DNA of 64,000 nucleotides. Source: Streptomyces uncialis. Lineage in GTDB: Bacteria > Actinomycetota > Actinomycetes > Streptomycetales > Streptomycetaceae. How positions within the stretch are numbered: position 1 is the first letter of the stretch; each line of letters opens with the position of its first letter. This document shows, piece by piece, positions 18,005-26,322 of this stretch. Both the position numbers and the translations under genes were made by a program. The notes beneath the pieces were generated by a model. That model was not told the DNA's origin. It saw only the letters and a list, made by a program, of their open reading frames with translations, and did no database searches. The stretch is from NCBI RefSeq assembly GCF_001905345.1, contig NZ_LFBV01000003.1, positions 226,232 through 290,231 of the forward strand, in the 5' to 3' direction.

Positions 18005-18042
18005 GGGCAGCGGGGGACGGCCCGGGCGGGACGCCGCTGCCC
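18005..18042 (+). terminator. Hairpin after the ABC importer operon
   Basis: Perfect 9-bp stem GGGCAGCGG (18005-18013) / CCGCTGCCC (18034-18042) beginning 15 bases after the last importer stop codon. The 20-base loop contains CCCGGG and can fold further. Confidence 0.5.
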
Positions 18043-18216
18043 GGAACCGTGCGGTACAGGCCGACCGGCCGCGAGCAGCACCTGTTCGCTCGTCTGTCGG
18101 CTACCAGCTGTCGTCTGCCTCGCGGAGACCAACCAACGCCTTAGGAACGGCAGTTGAGGGAGAACAGGACAGAGGCGGCCGACGTGGATGGATCTTACGT
18201 TGATACCATCGGCGCC

Positions 18217-18729
18217 ATGGGACCTCTGACGCCAGAGCTAGCCGACCTCGTCATCGCCCTGATCAGCTTCCTCACCGTCTTCGCGATCTTCGCGCGGGTC
18301 CTTCTCCCCCGTATCGAGAAGGTCCTGAAAGAACGTGACGAGGCGATCGACGGCACGACCGCCCGAGCCGCCGACATCGAGGAGGAAGCACGCCGCGTCC
18401 GCGACCAGTACCGCGCCGATCTCACCGCCGCCCGCCAGGAAGCCGCCCGGCTCCGCCAGACCGCAGCCGAAGAAGGCGCCTCCCTCCTGGCCGTCCTGCG
18501 CGACGAAGGACAGAAGGAGCGCGAAAAGGTCGTGGCATCGGCGAGGACACAGCTGGAAGCCGATCGGATCATCGCGGAAGCCGAACTGCGGGAAGCCACG
18601 TTCGCCCTGGCCCTTGAACTCGCGGGCCGCATCGTCGGTGAATCAGTCGACGACCTGCCGAACGCCCGTACCATCGCGGACGACTTCTTCGCCGAGCTCG
18701 ACGAGCCGGAGGAATCTCTCAGGACCTGA
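18217..18729 (+). CDS. Orphan F0F1 ATP synthase subunit b-like protein
   Basis: 170 aa from the ATG at 18217 (MGPLTPELADLV). GTG 18184 and TTG 18154 are weaker in-frame starts. It has one N-terminal membrane helix (LVIALISFLTVFAIFARVLL) followed by PRIEKVLKERDEAIDGTTARAADIEEEA and a long charged coiled coil (Gln/Glu/Ala/Arg-rich), as in F0 b subunits. The C-terminus ALELAGRIVGESVDD matches the delta-contacting region of AtpF. No other ATP synthase gene is nearby, so this is a stand-alone paralogue. It may replace b in the stator under some condition, or have been recruited as a membrane-anchored coiled-coil protein. Confidence 0.8.
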   Translation: MGPLTPELADLVIALISFLTVFAIFARVLLPRIEKVLKERDEAIDGTTARAADIEEEARRVRDQYRADLTAARQEAARLRQTAAEEGASLLAVLRDEGQKEREKVVASARTQLEADRIIAEAELREATFALALELAGRIVGESVDDLPNARTIADDFFAELDEPEESLRT

Positions 18730-18897
18730 CCAGACCGGTCGGTTCCGGCGCCAGTCGGTTCCTGCCGGGCCTCCGGGTCTCGCGCAGCGGACGGCTTTGG
18801 CGGTGGAGTGGGCTGTCCGGGGTGAATCCCCGCACGGCGGACCGCGAACGGTGGGCCGACCATGCCACCCCGCGCGTGCAGCGGCGGCTCAACCGGA

Positions 18898-18929
18898 AGG
18901 CGGGACGGGGCACTTGCCCCGTCCCGCCT
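18898..18929. terminator. Very strong bidirectional hairpin terminator
   Basis: Near-perfect 15-bp inverted repeat: AGGCGGGACGGGGCA (18898-18912) and TGCCCCGTCCCGCCT (18915-18929). It lies between the convergent b-subunit paralogue and MFS genes and is the strongest hairpin noted in the window. Confidence 0.85.
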
Positions 18930-18975
18930 GGTGCGGTCGGCCCGCTCAACGGCTCCCCGGCCTGGGCCCGGGTTG

Positions 18976-20361
18976 TCAGTGGGCCTGGCGCACGGGGACG
19001 TCGTCCCGGTCCGGGGCCCGGTCCTCCGGGTCGGGGTCCTGTCGCACGGCGGGTGAGGCGGCCGGGCGGGCGCCCTGGTCGAAGAAGGCGCCGATGACCA
19101 CCACGACGGCTCCGACGATCAGGATGAGGGAGACGCCCCAGGTGGCGTTGGTCGCGCTGGCGCCGACGATGGCCAGGGCCGCCAGCGGGGCCAGGCCGCC
19201 CGAGAGGGCCGCGCCGAGCTCCCGTCCGGTGCCGACCCCGCTGACCCGGACGTCCGCCGGGAACTGCCGGGAGAGGAAGGCGCCTTGCGGGGCGAACATG
19301 GCCGGTGCCAGCACGCCCGTCGCGATGATCAGGCACACCCAGATCACGACCGAGTTCTGGGTGTCGAGCAGCACGAAGAACGGGAAGGCGAAGAGCGCCG
19401 AGGCGACGCCGCCGCACGCGAGGACCTTGCGGCTGCCGAAGCGGTCGCTCGCCCACCCGAAGAGCGGCACGGTGACGATGGCGGTGGCACTGGCCAGGGT
19501 GACTCCGAACGCCCCGACGCTCGCCGAGACGTCCTGGAAGTCCGAGAGATAGGCCAGGGAGAAGGTCTTGAAGATGTAGCTGAGGGCGTTGTAGCCCAAG
19601 GAGACGGCCAGGACCACGAGGAGGCCGCGTCGCTGCTTGCGCAGCAGGGTGACGAACGGCAGCTGCTGGGCGGAGCCCTCCTGCTCCTTCTTGTTCTGGT
19701 GGAAGTCGGGTGACTCGGGGACGCGGCTGCGCACCCACAGGCCCACGCCCGCGAGGGCGAAGCTCGCGACGAACGGGACGCGCCAGCCCCACGTCAGGAG
19801 TATCTCCTCGTCCAGGCTGGTGAGCACCGTGACGGTCAGCGACGACAGCAGCAGTCCGAGGTTGAGTCCCAGGGCCGGCCAGGCGCCCTGCCGGCCGCGC
19901 CGGTTCTCGTCGGCGTGCTCATAGGCGACCACCGCCGCGCTGCTGTACTCGGCTCCGGCTCCGAGACCCTGGAAGATACGCAGGATCACCAGGGCGATCG
20001 GCGCCGCGACGCCGACGGACTCGTAGGTGGGCAGCAGTCCGATCAGCCCTGTGGAGATGCCCATCAGGACGAAGGTGATGATCAGTACGTTCCGTCGGCC
20101 GATGCGGTCGGCGAGGTGACCGAACATGATGCCGCCCAGCGGGCGGGCCAGGAATCCGGCCGCGAAGGTCGCGAAGGCGGCCATGGTGCCGGCCGCGTCG
20201 TCGCTCTGCGGGAAGAAGATCTTGCCGAAGACCAGCGCGGCCATGGAGGCGTAGAGATAGAAGTCGTACCACTCCAGCGCCGAGCCCACGATGGTGGCGG
20301 TGGCGACGCGGCGGCGCGCGACGGCGGGAGGCGGTCCGGGGTTGTGCGGGGCGTTCGCCAT
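18976..20361 (-). CDS. MFS metabolite:H+ symporter (MHS family)
   Basis: 461-aa transporter with about 12 membrane helices. MHS-family landmarks: ATIVGSALEWYDFYLYASMAALVFGKIFFP at the N-terminus, FGHLADRIGRRN (MFS loop 2-3), GISTGLIGLLPTYESVGVAAPIALVILRIFQGLGAGAEYSSA, and RVPESPDF. Known members import organic acids such as 2-oxoglutarate, shikimate, citrate or proline. It lies 84 bases downstream of the L-2-hydroxyglutarate oxidase gene on the same strand, so it probably imports a related dicarboxylate (inference). Confidence 0.88.
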   Translation of the reverse strand: MANAPHNPGPPPAVARRRVATATIVGSALEWYDFYLYASMAALVFGKIFFPQSDDAAGTMAAFATFAAGFLARPLGGIMFGHLADRIGRRNVLIITFVLMGISTGLIGLLPTYESVGVAAPIALVILRIFQGLGAGAEYSSAAVVAYEHADENRRGRQGAWPALGLNLGLLLSSLTVTVLTSLDEEILLTWGWRVPFVASFALAGVGLWVRSRVPESPDFHQNKKEQEGSAQQLPFVTLLRKQRRGLLVVLAVSLGYNALSYIFKTFSLAYLSDFQDVSASVGAFGVTLASATAIVTVPLFGWASDRFGSRKVLACGGVASALFAFPFFVLLDTQNSVVIWVCLIIATGVLAPAMFAPQGAFLSRQFPADVRVSGVGTGRELGAALSGGLAPLAALAIVGASATNATWGVSLILIVGAVVVVIGAFFDQGARPAASPAVRQDPDPEDRAPDRDDVPVRQAH

Positions 20362-20445
20362 GAGCTGTCCTCGATCTCCGTTGAAAGAAGAGGGGAAGAG
20401 AGGGGAAGGGGAAGAGGCGGCGGGGCCTGCGACTGCGGGGAGCGG

Positions 20446-21693
20446 TCAGGCCGCGGCGGACTCTTCGCGTACGGTGCGGGCGGAATCCTCGTGGCCGAGC
20501 TGTTCGAAGACGTCGGCGGCGATCCGGCTTCCGATACGCAGGCTCGATGTGGCCGCGGGTGACGGCGCGTTGAGCACATGGACGGCGCGCGGGGTGCGGC
20601 TGATGACGAAGTCGTCGACCAGTCGCCCGTCCGCCGTGACGGCTTGCGCGCGGACGCCGCTTCCGTGCCGCCGCATGTCCTTGCTCTCGATCTCCGGGAC
20701 CAGACGGCGGACGTCTCGGACGAACAGCGGCCAGATCAGCGAGCGGCTGATCTCGGTGACCCCGTGCCGCCAGAAGCGCCGGGTGAGGCCGCGCAGCGCC
20801 GGGTCCCGCAGCAGCTCGGCCACCATACGGGGGTCGACGTCGCGCCAGCGGTAGCCCTGACGGGCCAGCGCGGGGACGGCGTTGGGTCCCACGTGGACGG
20901 AGCCGTCGAGCATCGGGGTGATGTGCACGCCGAGGAAGGGGAGCTCGGGGTCGGGCACGGGGTAGACGGGGTTGTTGACCAGCCCTCGGCGGCCGGGCCT
21001 GATCTCGGCGTACTCGCCGCGGAAGGGCATGATCCGTACCGTCGGGCGGTCACCGGCCGCCGTCGCGATCTTGTCGCTGTGCAGGCCCGCGCAGTTCACG
21101 AGGGTCCGGGCCCGCAGTTCCTCACCAGGGGTGTGGATCACGGTCCGGTCCGCGGTGGCGGTGAAGGAGAGGGCGGGCGACCGGGTGCGCAGCTGGGCGC
21201 CGAGTACGGTCAGCTCGGCCGCCAGCGCCCGGCACACCTGGGCGAAGTCGGTCATGGCGGTGTCGGCGACCGACAGCGCGGCGACCCCCGCGACATGCGG
21301 TTCCCGTTCGGCGAACTCGGCGCGGCTCAGCCGCTGGACCGTGACACCGTTCGCCCGGCCGCGCTCCGCGAGCGCGTCCAGTCCCGGGAGCTGGGACGTG
21401 GACGTGGCCACCACGAGCTTCCCGGTGCGCTTGACGGGCACCTCGTGCTGCTCGCAGTACCGGATCATCTCCTCCCCGCCGGCCCGGGCCAGCCGGGCCT
21501 TGAGGGAGCCGGGCGCGTAGTACAGGCCGCTGTGGATGACGTTGCTGTTGTGCCCGGACTGGTGGGCGCCCCAGTGCGCCTCCTTCTCCAGGACCGTGAC
21601 GGACAGATCCGGGCGGGCCCGCAGCAGCGCCCGGGCTGTGGCGAGCCCGAGCAGCCCCCCTCCGATGACGGCGACGTCGACGTCACGTGACAT
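20446..21693 (-). CDS. lhgO: L-2-hydroxyglutarate oxidase
   Basis: 415 aa from the ATG at 21693 (MSRDVDVAVIGGGLLGLA); upstream in-frame codons lie in the operator region. A DAO-fold flavoprotein: FAD-binding GGGLLG near residue 11 and Glu in VTVLEKE, then AHQSGHNSNVIHSGLYYAPGSLKARL, the strongly conserved LhgO block. LGVHITPMLDGSVHVGPNAV and the C-terminal APSPAATSSLRIG follow. It oxidises L-2-hydroxyglutarate to 2-oxoglutarate, passing electrons to the respiratory chain or to oxygen. It is co-transcribed with an MHS symporter and divergent from a GntR/FCD regulator, which together look like an uptake-and-use cassette. Confidence 0.88.
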   Translation of the reverse strand: MSRDVDVAVIGGGLLGLATARALLRARPDLSVTVLEKEAHWGAHQSGHNSNVIHSGLYYAPGSLKARLARAGGEEMIRYCEQHEVPVKRTGKLVVATSTSQLPGLDALAERGRANGVTVQRLSRAEFAEREPHVAGVAALSVADTAMTDFAQVCRALAAELTVLGAQLRTRSPALSFTATADRTVIHTPGEELRARTLVNCAGLHSDKIATAAGDRPTVRIMPFRGEYAEIRPGRRGLVNNPVYPVPDPELPFLGVHITPMLDGSVHVGPNAVPALARQGYRWRDVDPRMVAELLRDPALRGLTRRFWRHGVTEISRSLIWPLFVRDVRRLVPEIESKDMRRHGSGVRAQAVTADGRLVDDFVISRTPRAVHVLNAPSPAATSSLRIGSRIAADVFEQLGHEDSARTVREESAAA

Positions 21694-21732
21694 CCGGTGG
21701 CCCTTTCTGGTGGCGTGGAACAGACGATCCGC

Positions 21733-21783
21733 AGCGGCTGTATACAGTCGCTGCGACTGGAGAGGTGAATGTATACAGCCGCT
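21733..21783. promoter_or_regulatory. GntR operator: 14-bp inverted repeat with two TGTATACA cores
   Basis: AGCGGCTGTATACA (21733-21746) and its exact reverse complement TGTATACAGCCGCT (21770-21783) lie in the divergent lhgO/gntR gap. Each arm carries the self-complementary TGTATACA typical of FCD-type GntR sites. The arms are 37 bases apart, 40 bases from lhgO and 37 bases from the regulator start. Confidence 0.75.
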
Positions 21784-21819
21784 ACGTGGGTGCACAAGAG
21801 ACCGGGATAGAGTGTCGAG

Positions 21820-22479
21820 GTGACCCGAGCAGCACGGACCCCCCGCACGAGCAACAGCGCCGGCGTCATCGCCGAACGGCTACGCACCTCCATCCGCGAC
21901 GGCGGACTGCTCCCGGGCACCCGTCTGGTGCAGGAGAAGCTCGCGACCGAGCTGAAGGTGAGCCGCATCCCCCTGCGCGAGGCCATGCACACGCTGGCCG
22001 CCGAGGGCCTGATCGAAGTGCGGCCGCAGCGCGGCATGGTCGTCGCCGAGCTCAGCCACGGCGAGATCGCCGAACTCTTCGAACTGCGCCTCCAGATGGA
22101 GCCGCACCTGGCCGACGAGATCGTGCGCGGCTGCCGCGACCGGGACATCGACGAACTCCAGGACCTCGCCGACGAGATGCGCCGCCAGGGCGGCGACGCC
22201 GCGGGCCGGGCCTCCCTCAACTACGAGTTCCACCGGCGTATCTACGCCCTCTCCGAGCGACGGCTCACCCTGCGCTTCGTCGACCAGCTGCTGCACCTCG
22301 TCGAGCCGTACAGCCGGCGCTGGGCGCGCTCGGGCCACGACCTCGACCGCATCGACGACGAACACCAGCGGATGGTCGACGCGCTGCGCGACCGTGACGC
22401 GGCGGCGCTGCGCCGCGTGATCACCGCGCATGTCGAAGGCGCCCGCGATCACGTCATGGCCGCCCAGCGAGACGAGTGA
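21820..22479 (+). CDS. GntR-family regulator, FCD subfamily
   Basis: 219 aa, GTG start. The winged helix spans residues 10-75 (SAGVIAERLRTSIRDGGLLPGTRLVQEKLATELKVSR then IPLREAMHTLAAEGLIEVRPQRGMVV). The C-terminal FCD domain carries the metal-binding pattern: ELFELRLQMEPHLAD, NYEFHRRIYALSERR, DEHQRMVDAL and ITAHVEGARDHV. FCD domains bind small carboxylates. The divergent lhgO-symporter pair and the two operator arms make this its likely repressor, with 2-hydroxyglutarate or a related acid as effector (inference). Confidence 0.88.
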   Translation: MTRAARTPRTSNSAGVIAERLRTSIRDGGLLPGTRLVQEKLATELKVSRIPLREAMHTLAAEGLIEVRPQRGMVVAELSHGEIAELFELRLQMEPHLADEIVRGCRDRDIDELQDLADEMRRQGGDAAGRASLNYEFHRRIYALSERRLTLRFVDQLLHLVEPYSRRWARSGHDLDRIDDEHQRMVDALRDRDAAALRRVITAHVEGARDHVMAAQRDE

Positions 22480-22993
22480 CCCCCGGGCCGTCGCCGCCGG
22501 GCGGACCCACGGCCGCGTGACGGCTTCGGCCTCGCTCCGACGACGGCCGACGCACGCACCCCGTTCACAGGGTTCGACCGCACCCCGCCACACCCTCCCG
22601 GCCTCGCAGGGCCGGACGGCGGCCCGACATACCCTCCCCGCCCCGCGGCCCGTGTCGGCCTCCGCCCCGCATCCAGCCGGTGCTGACCCCCGCTCCCCGC
22701 ATCGCTCCTGCCCGGCACGCCGCTAGCGATCACCGACCGGCAGGATTTCGTGCGAACTCCGGATTCCTTCACCTTCGGGCTGCTCATGATTCGCGACCTT
22801 CACAAGTCGGCCCACATAGGACCGGATTTGAGCGGGCGGATATTTTGACGGGTTTTCATCGGTTCCACGGTCGCCCGTTCGGGTGGTAGCGGTGTAGCGG
22901 TGGGGTGACATGGCCGATATCGGGGAGGGAAAGAGGCGAGCGGGCACCGGCTTGCATGCCGACCAACTGAAAGGGGTGGGGTTGGTGTTGGGG
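22480..22993. other. Left border region of the biosynthetic cluster
   Basis: About 510 bases without a convincing gene. 22486-22514 can form a weak hairpin (GGCCGT/ACGGCC) after gntR. From about 22740 the composition becomes AT-richer (GATTTCG, GGATATTTTGACGG), which probably marks the promoter of the FAD monooxygenase gene. Codons before 22994 are in frame with that gene but have no counterpart in its paralogue. Confidence 0.5.
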
Positions 22994-24295
22994 ATGAATG
23001 CGGTGGTGCTGGGCGGCGGGATGAGCGGGTTGATGGCCGCGCATGTGCTGGCGGGTCATTTTGAGCGAGTGACGCTGGTGGAGCGTGATGGCGGCGGGAG
23101 CGCGGATCCACGGCGCGGCGTTCCACAGGGATGGCATCCGCATGTTCTCGCGTTGAAAGCGGCACCGCTGCTGGAGCGTTTGTTTCCGGGGCTCGGCGAG
23201 GAGTTCATCGCGAGCGGCGGGCTCCGCGTGGGGATGCTGGACCAGCATCGGATCAATTACTACGGCCATCAGTTCCGCCAGTCGAAGAGCGAACTGGAAA
23301 CCGTGTGGGCGAGCAGGCCGTTTCTTGAGGAAGGGATTCGCTCAAGGGTACGCGCTCATACGAATGTGACGACTCGGTTCGGATGGGAGGCGGTGGCCCC
23401 GATCTCCGGCCCGCCCGGTCGGGTGACGGGGGTCAGAATCGCTCGTATCGACGACGGCGAGGCCGAGGATCTCACGGCGGAGCTGGTGGTCGACGCGACA
23501 GGCCGCGGAGGCCGCGCCCGGGGCTGGTTGGGCGAGATGGGATATGAGGCACCCCGGGAGGACCGGGTGCAGGTGAACCTGGGTTACGCGAGCCGGTTGG
23601 TGGAGTGCGCGCCGGACGTACTGGGCCACGATCGGGCGATCGTGGTGGGACCGAAGCTGGATCGCCCACGGGGTTTCTACTTCACCGTCCAGGAGGCGGG
23701 GCAGTGGACGATGACGGTCTTCGGCTACGGCGATCACCGTCCGAGCGTGGACCCCGACCGGTTGATGGCCCAGGCGGAGGCCCTGGCCCCTCCCGATGTG
23801 TGGGAGGTCATCCGGTCGGCGCGGGTGTCGCCCGAGGTGCATTCCTTCCAGGTGCCCAGGACCTTTCGGCGCCGCTACGACCGGCTGTCACGTTTCCCCG
23901 AGGGGCTGTTGGTGACAGGGGACGCTCTGGCGGTCCTGAATCCCCTTTACGGTACGGGAATCATGTCTTCGGCAGCGTATGCGCTGGTTCTTCAAGAGCG
24001 GTTGCGTGAAGGGCTCGACGGTATCCATCGAGGATTCTTCCGGGACGCTGCGCGAGTGGTGCTCGAACCGTGGTTGTTCTCAAGCCTCTCCGACTCCTTC
24101 CTTCCTGGTGTGAAGGGCTTCCGGGCACCCGGTTCGGGAGTCGCTTCATGGTATCTGCGCCGTATGGTGGCGGCCGCGCAGCATGACGCGACGGTAGCGG
24201 CCGCATTCGTTCGCGTCGCGGGAGCGCTGGACAGCCCGCTGGCGTTGGCCAGGCCCGCGATCATGCGTCGGGTGATCGGACCGCGGAAGGGTTGA
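22994..24295 (+). CDS. FAD-dependent monooxygenase/epoxidase, copy 1
   Basis: About 433 aa from the ATG at 22994 (MNAVVLGGG), chosen by alignment with the paralogue at 62 kb; an upstream ATG at 22910 is possible. Class A flavin monooxygenase fold: GGGMSGLMAAHVL (FAD ADP site), ERDGGGSADPRRGVPQGWHPH, the DATGRGGRARGWL segment, and the second flavin motif VTGDALAVLNPLYGTG. This layout, including RRGVPQGWHPH near residue 40, resembles the polyether epoxidases Lsd18 and MonCI. It probably epoxidises or hydroxylates the alkaloid side chain. Third codon positions are visibly less GC-biased than in copy 2 and in the PKS genes. Confidence 0.82.
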   Translation: MNAVVLGGGMSGLMAAHVLAGHFERVTLVERDGGGSADPRRGVPQGWHPHVLALKAAPLLERLFPGLGEEFIASGGLRVGMLDQHRINYYGHQFRQSKSELETVWASRPFLEEGIRSRVRAHTNVTTRFGWEAVAPISGPPGRVTGVRIARIDDGEAEDLTAELVVDATGRGGRARGWLGEMGYEAPREDRVQVNLGYASRLVECAPDVLGHDRAIVVGPKLDRPRGFYFTVQEAGQWTMTVFGYGDHRPSVDPDRLMAQAEALAPPDVWEVIRSARVSPEVHSFQVPRTFRRRYDRLSRFPEGLLVTGDALAVLNPLYGTGIMSSAAYALVLQERLREGLDGIHRGFFRDAARVVLEPWLFSSLSDSFLPGVKGFRAPGSGVASWYLRRMVAAAQHDATVAAAFVRVAGALDSPLALARPAIMRRVIGPRKG

Positions 24296-24643
24296 CCTCG
24301 GCGTCGCGACCGTACGACCGACGCCACAGTTACCTGCCCGCGTCGGGAAGTCACCCGCACTACAACATGGCTACGTGGAGAAATGCTGACAGCAATCGGA
24401 GCGAGGGGTGTTCATCCCGCTCTCATTCGCCGGTAATTTCTCGTACTTGGGCAATCGAGTTCCGTCGACGGGTCGTCCTTCGCTCCCCGGGGTGAGAGGT
24501 GGACACAGCCGAATACGCGCCCTTGTTGGAAACCCGGCGAAGGCGCACCATGGGCGACGAGGGCCGGTAACAGACCTGACCGATATCCGTGATTCGAGGA
24601 TTCCGAAACAATCCGAGAGCATGACGGTGGACTGGAGTCGCAC
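24296..24643. other. Intergenic region upstream of the imine reductase
   Basis: About 350 moderately AT-rich bases without a convincing gene. Near its right end, TTCCGAAACAATCCGA (24601-24616) resembles the direct repeat upstream of the first PKS gene and may be an activator site. Confidence 0.45.
24601..24616 (+). promoter_or_regulatory. Candidate SARP direct repeat before the imine reductase
   Basis: TTCCGAA-ACA-ATCCGA: two TCCGA cores 10 bases apart, the same arrangement as at 36642-36657 upstream of the first PKS gene. It lies 28 bases before the annotated start. Confidence 0.4.
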
Positions 24644-25543
24644 ATGGCTGGGGAGAAGCACGCACCCGTGACGGTCATCGGGCTGGGTGCGATGGGTGCC
24701 GCGCTCGCGGAGGCGTTCATCAGGACCGGGCATCCGACCACGGTGTGGAATCGCAGCCCCGCGAAGGCCGCGCGACTCATGGAGAAGGGCGCGGTGCACG
24801 AGGCGGCCGTCGAAGCGGCCGTCCGCGCGAGTCCACTGATCGTCACCTGTCTGACCACCTACGACGTCACACGTCGCTGTCTGGGACCGGCGGTCGAGGC
24901 GCTGGCCGGCCGTACGCTGGTCACGCTGAACAGCGGCACCCCCCAGGGCGCGCGCGAGATGGCCGGCTGGGCGGCGGAGCACGGGGCGGCGTTCCTCGAC
25001 GGTGCGGTCATGAGTGTGCCGGAGGCCGTCGGCGCGCCCGACACGCTCTTGTTGTACGGCGGTGACGACGCCACCTTCGGCGACCACGCGGCGGCACTGC
25101 GCGCGCTGGGCGGCGACACCGTTCATCTCGGCGCCGAGCCGGACAGCGCGGCGCTGTACGACTCGGCGCTGGGCGGCATCCTGTTGCCGACCCTCCTCGG
25201 ATTCCTCCAGGGCGTCGCCCTCATCACCGCGCGGGGCCGCCCGGCGAGCAGTCTGGCGCCGTACGCCGCCGCGTGGCTGGAGAAGATCGGAGCCATCCTT
25301 CCCGCCCTCGCGGAAGAGGTCGACACCGGCGAGTACGGCGATCCCGCCTCCTCGGTGGGCATCTTCCACGACGGGATCGAGTCGCTCGTCCGTGACAGCG
25401 CGTCGGAGGAGGGGGCGAGCATCGATGTCGCCTGGCTCGCTCCCGTCCAGGACCTGCTCCGGCGGGCCATCGCCGACGGCCATCGGGACCAGAGCATCTC
25501 GGTACTGGTCGAACTGCTCAGAAGGCCGGGCCGAACGGCATGA
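24644..25543 (+). CDS. NAD(P)H-dependent imine reductase-like oxidoreductase
   Basis: 299 aa (GTG at 24668 is an alternative start). N-terminal Rossmann domain: VTVIGLGAMGAALAEAFIRTGHPTTVWNRSPAKAARL, with the NADPH-type WNRS loop and TLVTLNSGTPQGAREMAGWAAEHG. A helical dimerisation domain of the beta-hydroxyacid dehydrogenase / imine reductase class follows (LYDSALGGILLPTLLGFLQG, YGDPASSVGIFHDGIESLVR). The family reduces cyclic imines to amines. Here it would reduce the tetrahydropyridine formed by transamination and ring closure of the polyketide aldehyde. Comparable reductases occur in indolizidine pathways such as cyclizidine. Confidence 0.8.
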   Translation: MAGEKHAPVTVIGLGAMGAALAEAFIRTGHPTTVWNRSPAKAARLMEKGAVHEAAVEAAVRASPLIVTCLTTYDVTRRCLGPAVEALAGRTLVTLNSGTPQGAREMAGWAAEHGAAFLDGAVMSVPEAVGAPDTLLLYGGDDATFGDHAAALRALGGDTVHLGAEPDSAALYDSALGGILLPTLLGFLQGVALITARGRPASSLAPYAAAWLEKIGAILPALAEEVDTGEYGDPASSVGIFHDGIESLVRDSASEEGASIDVAWLAPVQDLLRRAIADGHRDQSISVLVELLRRPGRTA

Positions 25544-25692
25544 CACCGGCCGAAGGGCTGCTCCGGTCGCCCACGTACCTGTCCCACCGACCACAAGCCC
25601 ATCGGGAACCGCGTACGGCCCCCCGACCACCGACGCCAAGGAGTTGAACCGGTGCACGGAACTGAAGCCCCGACGGATCGGCGCCCGACAGC

Positions 25693-26079
25693 ATGAGCGC
25701 CGATCCGTTCACCACCGCGCGGCACATCAGCCTGACCACGTTCCGGGCGGACGGGACGGGGGTCGCCACGCCCGTCTGGTTCGCACAGGAGGACGGGAAG
25801 CTCTATGTCTGGACGCCCAGCGACTCGTGGAAGGTCAAACGGCTGCGCCGTGACCCCCGGGTGGTGATCACGGTGTGCGACGCACGCGGCAGGGTCCGCG
25901 AGGGCGCCCACAGCGCCGAGGGGACCGCCGAACTCCTCGACGACCCGTCCGGGGTCCGCGAGTTGCTCGCCCGCAAGTACACATGGCAGTTCCACCTGGT
26001 CGACCTCCAGCGCAAGGCGCTGCGGAGAACGCAGCCCGCCAGCGGCGTCGTCCTCACTCTCGCCGTCACCGACGCCTGA
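25693..26079 (+). CDS. PPOX-class F420/FMN-dependent oxidoreductase
   Basis: 128-aa split-barrel flavin/deazaflavin reductase. HISLTTFRADGTGVATPVWFAQEDGKLYVWTPSDSWKVKRLRRDPRVVITVCDARGRV matches the small actinobacterial PPOX group that mostly binds coenzyme F420. Such enzymes reduce C=C or C=N bonds. It is expressed in the same direction as the imine reductase and methyltransferase and may adjust the ring oxidation state (inference). Cofactor choice between F420 and FMN cannot be fixed from sequence alone. Confidence 0.8.
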   Translation: MSADPFTTARHISLTTFRADGTGVATPVWFAQEDGKLYVWTPSDSWKVKRLRRDPRVVITVCDARGRVREGAHSAEGTAELLDDPSGVRELLARKYTWQFHLVDLQRKALRRTQPASGVVLTLAVTDA

Positions 26080-26185
26080 CCTCCGCCGACCGGGACGCCC
26101 GAGGCCCCCCGGGCCCTTCCGCGTCCGCCGGGGACCCGGTTCCCCCGAAGCGGCGGAAGCACACCGCCGCCGGGCCGGAGCGCCG

Positions 26186-26209
26186 CCGGGGGCTCCGCGA
26201 CACCCCCGG
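26186..26209 (+). terminator. Hairpin between PPOX gene and methyltransferase
   Basis: CCGGGGG (26186-26192) / CCCCCGG (26203-26209), 7-bp stem with a 10-base loop, about 110 bases after the PPOX stop codon. Confidence 0.4.
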
Positions 26210-26322
26210 GGTGCCGGTGGGTTCCCGCGCGGTTACCGGTCGTGCGGGGAACAAGGCGGGGCGGTTACGTATCGCCTGATAGGTCTTCCCCGACCGTTCG
26301 TCAACTCCAGCAGGGAGCCCCC

